Positions 1 through 5,685 of a stretch of DNA of 9,923 nucleotides are shown here, in pieces. The DNA comes from Sphingomonadaceae bacterium (GTDB lineage: Bacteria; Pseudomonadota; Alphaproteobacteria; Sphingomonadales; Sphingomonadaceae). The notes beneath the pieces were generated by a model. It was not told the origin of the DNA. It did no database searches and worked only from the letters and a program-made list of their open reading frames with translations. The stretch lies in NCBI GenBank assembly GCA_004282995.1, contig SHLU01000070.1, positions 1 to 9,923 on the forward strand, written 5' to 3'. Position 1 is the stretch's first letter. Each line of letters opens with the position of its first letter. The position numbers and the translations under genes were made by a program.

Positions 1-2223
1 CAGTTCGACAGCAGCGGCGTGTTCCAGAGCGGTATCCTGACGCAAAACGTGGGCGACGCATACGCGACTCCGTTCGGCTACGGGGGCATTCCGACTGAAT
101 CACTGCGTTTCCAGCGCCAAGCGGATGCCGATACCGAGGACTTTGCTCTCGATCTCGATTTCGAGGCGACTGATCGCCTGCGGTTGAATTTCGAAGCCCA
201 GCATATCAGTTCGAACCTCACCCGCGATTCAATCATCGGGGTGATGAGTACCTGGTCAGATATCTCGATCGATAACAGCGGCAAGACGCCGCAGGTGCAG
301 TTCCTCGCACCTCCGGGCGCTCCGGCGGATTATTTCTCGAGCGGCTTCTACAGCTACTACTGGTTCCTCCTCGATAGCCGCGAACAGAACGACGGCGATC
401 TCGACAGCATTCGCCTCGATGCCGAATACGACATCAGCGATGACGGCTTCTTCAAGAGCGCACGCTTCGGTGCTCGCTGGGCTGATCGTGAACGGACGAC
501 CCGCGATACCAACTTCAGCACATGGGGCAATCTTTCGGCCGTGTGGGCCGGCCGGGCGGGCTGTGCCCCTTGGGGGTCAGGGCCAGGCTGTTTCTCGGGA
601 CCAGGACCCTATGTACCAGCATGGTCCGGTTTCACCCCGGGGCGCTTTTACACTGGGCTTCCTGGTCAGGAAAACGCCATCGCTGGCGGCGCTTACACTG
701 ATGAATTCCCCGATTACTCGCAGATCCGTAGCCCCTTCGCCGACGGTTTCCAGCGCGGCAGCGCTCCGGTACCGATCGAAAACGGCGCAGCGTGGTTCTA
801 TGGCGCTGACGATTTCCTTGGCGAGTATCTGAGCGGCGAAACGCTGCGGCAGGGACAGGAAATCAACACCTTCTCGCAAACGCCAAACCCGTTCTTTGGC
901 GTAAGCGGGCGCACCTTTACCGATCCGGTGACTGGCACCCAGACGCCGTGCGACCCGTTCTGCCCGCCGGAAATCTCTGATGTCGGCGAAGAAACGCAGG
1001 CTCTTTACGGCCGCGTCGATTTTGGCACCGAATTCGGCAACGGTCTCCGTCTCGACGGTAACTTCGGGCTCCGTTACATCCACACCACGGTCAAGCGTGA
1101 CGGATTGATCGGCTTCCCGCAGACGTTCGTGTTCGACGATGTGAGCCAGGGCGGAAATGGCGACGGCGTTGTCCAGGTTTCGGAAATCAACCAGGCGTGT
1201 GCCAACGGTCCGCCGGGTCCCCAGGCCCCGGCTTATTGTTCGCTCTCGCCGACTCGCCTTGCCGAGTTTGCAGCAGGGTTCACCAATGAAACCCTGCGCG
1301 CGAACCAGGATGTGACCTACGATCACTTGCTTCCGACTTTTAATGCCAAGCTTGATGTTGGCGACGGACTGCTGTTCCGCTTCGCGGTATCGAAGGGCAT
1401 CTCGCGGCCCGACCTGCAGCAGTTCAGCCAGAACGGGGTGATCGGTGACAATACTGGCACGCTGCGGTCGCAAGGCACGCTCGATGTCGGGACCCTGTTT
1501 GCGCTGACGACCGGCAGCACCTCGCTGCGACCGGTGGAATCGTGGAACTATGACATTTCGGCGGAGTGGTACTTCGATGATGTGGGCTCGCTGACAGCGA
1601 ACTTCTTCCTCAAGGACATCAGCGGGATCGTCACCAATGGGCTGGAAACCGTTACCTTCACCGGCGACAATGGAACCAGCCTTGATATCGATCTGACCGG
1701 TCCGTCAAACCAGCTCAGCGGTACTCTCAAGGGTGTAGAGGTAACCCATCAGCAGACCTATGACTTCCTGCCCGGGTTGCTTGGGGGGCTGGGTACGCAG
1801 TTCACTTACACTTACGTGGATGGCGGTGATTTCCGGAACGTTGATCTGGCAGGCAATTCGAGCCTGTTCTCAGATTCGCAGCCGTTGTCCGGGATCTCGA
1901 AGCACACCATCAACGCGACAGTGTTCTATGAGCAAGGGCCGCTGGCAATGCGGGCTGCATATAACTGGCGGTCGGACTTCCTGATCACCCCGCGCGACGA
2001 CATCTTCCCGTTCTCGCCAATCTGGCAGGAATCCACCGGGCAGCTTGATGCGTCGATCTTCTACGCGGTGACCGACAACATCAAGCTCGGGGTTCAGGGC
2101 GTGAACCTGCTCGATACGGTAACGCGGACGAGCCAGGTGGTCGATTTCGAAGGCACGCGGATCACAAGGTCGGCGTTCCGAAACGATCGCCGCTTCTCGT
2201 TCCTCGCGCGGTTTGATTTCTGA
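1..2223 (+). CDS. TonB-dependent receptor, C-terminal part (5' end outside window)
   Basis: This is an outer-membrane active transporter, energised by TonB/ExbBD, that probably imports glycan oligosaccharides. The frame is open from base 1, so the first GTG at 19 is not the real start and the N-terminus, including signal peptide, TonB box and plug domain, lies upstream. The 740 visible residues are beta-barrel: alternating strands rich in aromatic residues and Asp/Asn, long Gly/Pro/Ser-rich loops, and the terminal RRFSFLARFDF, whose last Phe is the usual barrel-assembly signal. The style matches the sphingomonad/Caulobacter-type receptors (TIGR01782-like), normally about 900-1000 residues. 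The only six cysteines form three close pairs (codons at 562/589, 949/961, 1198/1237) in probable extracellular loops. It sits just upstream of GH16, LacI, MFS, GH3 and symporter genes, which suggests a beta-glucan-derived ligand; that is inference. The receptor call is firm, the ligand is not. Confidence 0.93.
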   Translation, partial: QFDSSGVFQSGILTQNVGDAYATPFGYGGIPTESLRFQRQADADTEDFALDLDFEATDRLRLNFEAQHISSNLTRDSIIGVMSTWSDISIDNSGKTPQVQFLAPPGAPADYFSSGFYSYYWFLLDSREQNDGDLDSIRLDAEYDISDDGFFKSARFGARWADRERTTRDTNFSTWGNLSAVWAGRAGCAPWGSGPGCFSGPGPYVPAWSGFTPGRFYTGLPGQENAIAGGAYTDEFPDYSQIRSPFADGFQRGSAPVPIENGAAWFYGADDFLGEYLSGETLRQGQEINTFSQTPNPFFGVSGRTFTDPVTGTQTPCDPFCPPEISDVGEETQALYGRVDFGTEFGNGLRLDGNFGLRYIHTTVKRDGLIGFPQTFVFDDVSQGGNGDGVVQVSEINQACANGPPGPQAPAYCSLSPTRLAEFAAGFTNETLRANQDVTYDHLLPTFNAKLDVGDGLLFRFAVSKGISRPDLQQFSQNGVIGDNTGTLRSQGTLDVGTLFALTTGSTSLRPVESWNYDISAEWYFDDVGSLTANFFLKDISGIVTNGLETVTFTGDNGTSLDIDLTGPSNQLSGTLKGVEVTHQQTYDFLPGLLGGLGTQFTYTYVDGGDFRNVDLAGNSSLFSDSQPLSGISKHTINATVFYEQGPLAMRAAYNWRSDFLITPRDDIFPFSPIWQESTGQLDASIFYAVTDNIKLGVQGVNLLDTVTRTSQVVDFEGTRITRSAFRNDRRFSFLARFDF

Positions 2224-2248
2224 CGCGATGCGATAATGTAGCAGCATC

Positions 2249-2282
2249 AGCGGGCTCTTGCATCGCGCAAGGGCCCGCTTTT
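2249..2282 (+). terminator. Intrinsic terminator after the TonB-dependent receptor gene
   Basis: The arms AGCGGGCTCTTGC (2249-2261) and GCAAGGGCCCGCT (2267-2279) form a 13-bp stem with a single G-T wobble around the loop ATCGC. A run of four T follows (2279-2282, the first also in the stem). It begins 25 bp after the receptor stop codon. The T tract is short, so some read-through into the GH16 gene is plausible. Confidence 0.85.
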
Positions 2283-2319
2283 GCGTACTGACCTGTGGTT
2301 TCTCAGACAGGGGTAAACG

Positions 2320-3333
2320 ATGATCCGCCGCATCTTCACACAATCGCTCCTCGCCGCAACTTTGCTTGGCTGCACCGCCCAGATCGAGCCGTCCAATGTC
2401 GGGGAGGCCCAGGCGCCGGTATCGCAGCAGATACCGGAATTGGTCGATGCCGGATGGGACCTGGTCTGGTCCGATGAATTCGACGGCACGGCCATCGATC
2501 GCGCCAAGTGGGATTTCGACATCAACTGCTGGGGCGGCGGGAATGACGAGCGCCAGTGCTATACCGACAGCGCCCGCAATGCTTCGATCAACAATGGTTC
2601 CCTGGTAATCACGGCCCGTAAGGAAACCACCACCGGCCCCGCGCTGCCCCTGCATATGCGCACGAACGCAGCCAACCCTTCGGCAACGGCCAGCAAGCCA
2701 TATTCTAGTGCGCGCATGGTCACACGGGGCAGGGCCGCATGGAAATACGGCAAGATTGAAGTGCGTGCGCGACTGCCGCAGGGCCAGGGCACATGGCCCG
2801 CAATCTGGATGCTGCCCGAAGACGATGTCTATGGCAGTTGGGCCCGCTCGGGCGAAATCGACATCCTCGAAGCGGTCAATCTCGGCGTCCAATGCCCGCG
2901 CAGCAAGGGTTGTGAAGAGGGCGGAGAGAACACCATTCTCGGCACGCTGCACTTTGGTGGTGCGTGGCCCGACAACGACCTCGCCAGCACTGAAATCAGC
3001 TATCCCGCAGTGCTCGATGGCGGATATCACACCTATGGATTGTTGTGGGGCGAGGGCGTGTTTGTCTGGACCGTTGATGGCAAACCATTCGCCATCAAAC
3101 GCGCATCCGACTGGTTCACTACCTCCAGCAATGATCCGAATGCACCGTTTGACCAGCGTTTCCACCTCATCCTGAACCTAGCCATCGGCGGGGGCCTGCC
3201 TGAAGAACGTGCGCTGGGCGGTGTCGACGAAACGGGCTTTCCCAAGCACCTGACCATCGATTGGGTCCGTGTCTGGCAATGCGACGAAGACCGCGATAGG
3301 GGCACTGCCTGCATTCTCGGCAAGGACAATTAA
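2320..3333 (+). CDS. GH16 endo-beta-1,3-glucanase (laminarinase-like) lipoprotein
   Basis: This retaining endo-glucanase of glycoside hydrolase family 16 probably cuts beta-1,3-glucans such as laminarin. The 337-residue product starts with a short basic segment and a hydrophobic stretch ending in a lipobox, LLGC, with Cys18 as the lipid-bearing residue. Residue 19 is Thr, not Asp, so outer-membrane sorting is expected. The catalytic domain covers about residues 46-320, opening with LVWSDEFDGT and containing the active-site strand GEIDILE: Glu179 nucleophile, Asp181, Glu184 acid/base. The ExDxxE spacing is that of the laminarinase/agarase branch rather than the lichenase ExDxE form. KPYSSARMVTRG and WKYGKIEVRARLP are typical laminarinase strands. 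Six further Cys fall in close pairs (70/80, 192/198, 321/331), fitting an exported protein. ATG is preceded by AGGGG (2309-2313) with a 6-nt spacer. It is followed 3 bp later by the lacI-type gene. Exact substrate could instead be a mixed-linkage glucan. Confidence 0.93.
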   Translation: MIRRIFTQSLLAATLLGCTAQIEPSNVGEAQAPVSQQIPELVDAGWDLVWSDEFDGTAIDRAKWDFDINCWGGGNDERQCYTDSARNASINNGSLVITARKETTTGPALPLHMRTNAANPSATASKPYSSARMVTRGRAAWKYGKIEVRARLPQGQGTWPAIWMLPEDDVYGSWARSGEIDILEAVNLGVQCPRSKGCEEGGENTILGTLHFGGAWPDNDLASTEISYPAVLDGGYHTYGLLWGEGVFVWTVDGKPFAIKRASDWFTTSSNDPNAPFDQRFHLILNLAIGGGLPEERALGGVDETGFPKHLTIDWVRVWQCDEDRDRGTACILGKDN

Positions 3334-3336
3334 ACG

Positions 3337-4401
3337 ATGGCCCGAAGGCGCCAGTCAATAACCATCAAGCACGTGGCGGCCGATGCCGGTGTATCGTTGC
3401 AGACCGTCAGTCGCGTTATCAATGATGGTCCCAACGTCCGGCCCGAGATGCGGGAACGGGTGCAGGCTTCGATAGACCGGCTCGGCTACGTCCCGTCTCT
3501 TGCCGCGCAACGGATGAGTGGCTCGCGCTCCTATCTCATCCTGGCACTCAATGATCGCGAACGAACGATCGCAGAGTGGGAGGCACGGCAGGGCAGTGAC
3601 TGGGTCGACCAGATGCTGTTTGGTGGAATGTTGACTGCCGGCGAGCACGGCTATCGACTGATGTTCGAGCTCATCGATACGCACGCCGACCATATCGAGC
3701 GTGAATTGGGGGCAGCGCTGGCCGCGGTGCAGCCGGATGGCGTCATCCTGACACCGCCGCACTCCGAGAATGCCACACTGATCCAACTGCTCGACCGGGA
3801 AAACATCCCCTTCGCCCGGATCGGTTCGCGCGAACAGGGGGCAGGTATCGCATTGACCATGGACGACGACGGTCATGCCAGGCTCGCGACCGAGTATCTT
3901 GCCGGTCTCGGGCACCTGCGGATCGGTTTCATTTCAGGCAGTCCCGAATATTCGCTCAGTCATTGGCGGGTCGAGGGCTGGCGCGAGGCCATGAAAGATG
4001 CGGGGCTGCCGACTGAGGACCTGCTCGCCGCTGGCGATTTCACCTATGCTTCAGGCGAGAAGGCGGCGCGGCAATTGCTCACGCAAGACCAGCCCCCCAC
4101 CGCCATCATCGCCAGCAGCGACCAGATGGCGCTGGCTACGCTCGATACCGCGCGTGATCTGGGTATTTCGGTGCCCGAACAACTGTCGATCGTCAGTTTC
4201 GACAATACGCCGGTGACGAATTTCACCCGCCCGACACTGACCGCCATCGACCAGCCGATCGCCAAGACCACCTCGCGCGCGGTTGAGCTCCTGATCGAAG
4301 CAGGGCGCAAAGGCGCGGTACCGGATGCCCCCGTGAATGTTTCCGGGCGCCTGATCGAACGCGGATCGACAGCGCCACCTCCCCCAGCCGGGAATGGCTG
4401 A
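3337..4401 (+). CDS. LacI-family transcriptional regulator
   Basis: This sugar-responsive DNA-binding repressor is the likely local regulator of the glucan genes. The product has 354 residues, the usual LacI/GalR length. Residues 8-55 form the helix-turn-helix headpiece, with VSLQTVSRVIN as recognition helix (Leu21, Gln22, Arg26 at the positions of LacI Tyr17, Gln18, Arg22). The hinge helix is SLAAQRMSGSRS, where Met60 replaces the usual intercalating Leu. Residues 65-340 are the periplasmic-binding-protein-like effector domain; Arg211 (HWRVEGW), Asp262 (SSDQMAL) and Asp289 (SFDNTP) match the family's sugar-contact positions. The tail is Pro-rich (APPPPAGNG). It begins 3 bp after the GH16 stop, with AAGGA at 3322-3326 (10-nt spacer), and its stop overlaps the MFS start, so it is co-transcribed with its probable targets. 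A candidate operator lies before the GH3 gene. The effector is unknown; glucose or a beta-glucan disaccharide is inferred. Confidence 0.94.
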   Translation: MARRRQSITIKHVAADAGVSLQTVSRVINDGPNVRPEMRERVQASIDRLGYVPSLAAQRMSGSRSYLILALNDRERTIAEWEARQGSDWVDQMLFGGMLTAGEHGYRLMFELIDTHADHIERELGAALAAVQPDGVILTPPHSENATLIQLLDRENIPFARIGSREQGAGIALTMDDDGHARLATEYLAGLGHLRIGFISGSPEYSLSHWRVEGWREAMKDAGLPTEDLLAAGDFTYASGEKAARQLLTQDQPPTAIIASSDQMALATLDTARDLGISVPEQLSIVSFDNTPVTNFTRPTLTAIDQPIAKTTSRAVELLIEAGRKGAVPDAPVNVSGRLIERGSTAPPPPAGNG

Positions 4402-5605
4402 CACCGGTCCGCGGCAATCGACCCGGTTCCTGCTGCTTTACGCGCTCGCAGCGGCCGGCGGAGCGGTAGCCTATGTGCCCTTCCTTACCGTCCTGCTGCC
4501 TGTGAGGGTTACGGCCCTTGCCGGGGAAGCGGATGTAACATGGCTGGCCTATCTGACCCTTGGTGGCGCCACCATGGCGAGCCTTGCCAATGTGGCGTTT
4601 GGCTGGCTCAGCGATCGCAGCCATTCACGCTTGCCGTGGGTTCTGGCCGGGCTTGTCCTGTCGAGCATTTTCCTCGTCATGATCCCGCAAGCGCAGGATT
4701 TTACGAGCTTGATCGTCTTCATCATGGCTTGGCAGGTCGGCCTCAACATGATGCTGGCGCCACTTGCCGCGTGGGCCGGCGATTGTGTTCCGGACCATCA
4801 GAAGGGCCTTCTCGGCGGGTTGCTCGCTTTCGCTCCGGCGCTGGGCGCCGCTTCAGGCGCGCTGGTGACTATCCCCGGGCTTGCCGATGCCGATTCGCGG
4901 CTGGTGATGGTTGCCCTGCTGGTTACTGCGATGGTGCTGCCGGTGGTTTTCTTCGGGCGACCCGCGCCCATGCCGCAACTGATGAAGGACGATCCGCCAC
5001 AGCCGGGTGCCAGGGTGGATCCGCCTGAGCGCCTGAAGAGCCGGAGCGTTGTCAGCCGGATGTGGTTTGCGCGGCTGCTGGTCCAGATCGCGGAAGCTGC
5101 ATTGTTCGCTTATCTGCTGTTCTGGTTCCGATCGATCGATTCCAGTGTGCGGGACAGCGATATCGCACGGATATTCGCCGTAGTGCTTGTGGTCGCAGTC
5201 CCGCTTGCCATTGTCATCGGACGCTGGTCCGACCGGCACGTAAGGCCGATCCTACCGTTGGCCATCAGCGCAGGCCTGGCCGCAGTGGGATTGCTGGCGA
5301 TGGCGATAGCTCCGTCGCTGGTCTACGCCACTGCCGGATATGTCCTGTTCGGCCTCGCGGCGACGATTTTTCTTTCGCTCCATACCGGCCAGACCTTGCG
5401 CGTGTTGCCACGGCCCAGTCACCGGGGCCGGGATCTGGGTCTGTTCAACCTGACCAACACGGTGCCGTCACTCATCATGCCATGGTTGACCCTGGCGCTG
5501 GTGCCCGTCTTCGGCTTCTCTGGCCTGTTTTGGCTTCTGGCCGGTCTGGCGGTCGTGGCCAGCTTGTTGCTGGCAAGCATCCCCCGGCCAGGCACAGCGC
5601 AGTAG
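4394..5605 (+). CDS. MFS transporter, probable sugar uptake
   Basis: This is a 403-residue inner-membrane carrier of the major facilitator superfamily. Twelve hydrophobic segments can be picked out, roughly at residues 12-38, 49-72, 82-99, 104-128, 138-160, 168-188, 226-245, 257-278, 285-305, 308-330, 349-370 and 375-396. A charged cytoplasmic loop (about 190-222) lies between the two halves. Family loop signatures are visible after TM2 (GWLSDRSHSR, 70-79) and after TM8 (GRWSDRH, 276-282). Its ATG overlaps the regulator's stop in ATGGCTGA (4394-4401), and the only purine-rich stretch, GGGA, abuts the ATG with no spacer, so translation probably depends on coupling to the upstream gene. Context with GH16, LacI and GH3 genes suggests uptake of glucose or short glucans. 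MFS membership is firm; substrate and direction are inferred. Confidence 0.9.
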   Translation: MADTGPRQSTRFLLLYALAAAGGAVAYVPFLTVLLPVRVTALAGEADVTWLAYLTLGGATMASLANVAFGWLSDRSHSRLPWVLAGLVLSSIFLVMIPQAQDFTSLIVFIMAWQVGLNMMLAPLAAWAGDCVPDHQKGLLGGLLAFAPALGAASGALVTIPGLADADSRLVMVALLVTAMVLPVVFFGRPAPMPQLMKDDPPQPGARVDPPERLKSRSVVSRMWFARLLVQIAEAALFAYLLFWFRSIDSSVRDSDIARIFAVVLVVAVPLAIVIGRWSDRHVRPILPLAISAGLAAVGLLAMAIAPSLVYATAGYVLFGLAATIFLSLHTGQTLRVLPRPSHRGRDLGLFNLTNTVPSLIMPWLTLALVPVFGFSGLFWLLAGLAVVASLLLASIPRPGTAQ

Positions 5606-5616
5606 AATATTGCAGC

Positions 5617-5644
5617 TTGCATTTCGGGACGGGTTTTGTAACGT
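5617..5644 (+). promoter_or_regulatory. Weak candidate promoter for the GH3 gene
   Basis: TTGCAT at 5617-5622 could act as a -35 element. TAACGT at 5639-5644 lies 16 bp further on as a poor -10 match, sharing only the first, second and last consensus bases. The value of the call is positional: it lies in the 80-bp gap between two genes, and the candidate operator begins at its last base, where a repressor would block it. The promoter elements alone would not be convincing. Confidence 0.25.
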
Positions 5645-5659
5645 TGAGAACGTTCCCAA
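5644..5659. promoter_or_regulatory. Candidate LacI-type operator upstream of GH3
   Basis: TTGAGAACGTTCCCAA is a 16-bp palindrome with one mismatched pair (A5647/C5656), centred on the CG at 5651-5652. CG-centred even palindromes are the standard operator form for LacI-family regulators, and such a regulator is encoded about 1.2 kb upstream. A second AACGTT core (5640-5645) lies 9 bp upstream, centre to centre, but lacks symmetry outside the hexamer. The site is 27 bp before the GH3 start codon. Binding by this particular LacI protein is inferred. Confidence 0.6.
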
Positions 5660-5671
5660 AGAGGAGCAAGA

Positions 5672-5678
5672 GGGGGAG
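5672..5678 (+). promoter_or_regulatory. Ribosome binding site that fixes the GH3 GTG start
   Basis: GGGGGAG lies 7 nt before the GTG at 5686, optimal spacing. That GTG is immediately followed by codons for a lipoprotein signal peptide. An ATG at 5679 is in a different reading frame and directly abuts the purine tract, so it is not the start. Confidence 0.8.
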
Positions 5679-5685
5679 ATGCTTA

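Noticed and set aside
577..1473. 298-codon minus-strand open frame inside the receptor gene
   Set aside because: Antisense shadow of the receptor; charged, patternless translation and no supporting start context.
1837..1842. Another AACGTT core, inside the receptor coding region
   Set aside because: The flanks are not symmetric and it lies within codons; a hexamer is expected by chance.
1870..3165. 431-codon open frame on the minus strand across the receptor end and the GH16 gene
   Set aside because: It lies opposite two well-supported genes and reads through the terminator. Its translation shows no recognisable domain, and its length is explained by GC-rich codon use.
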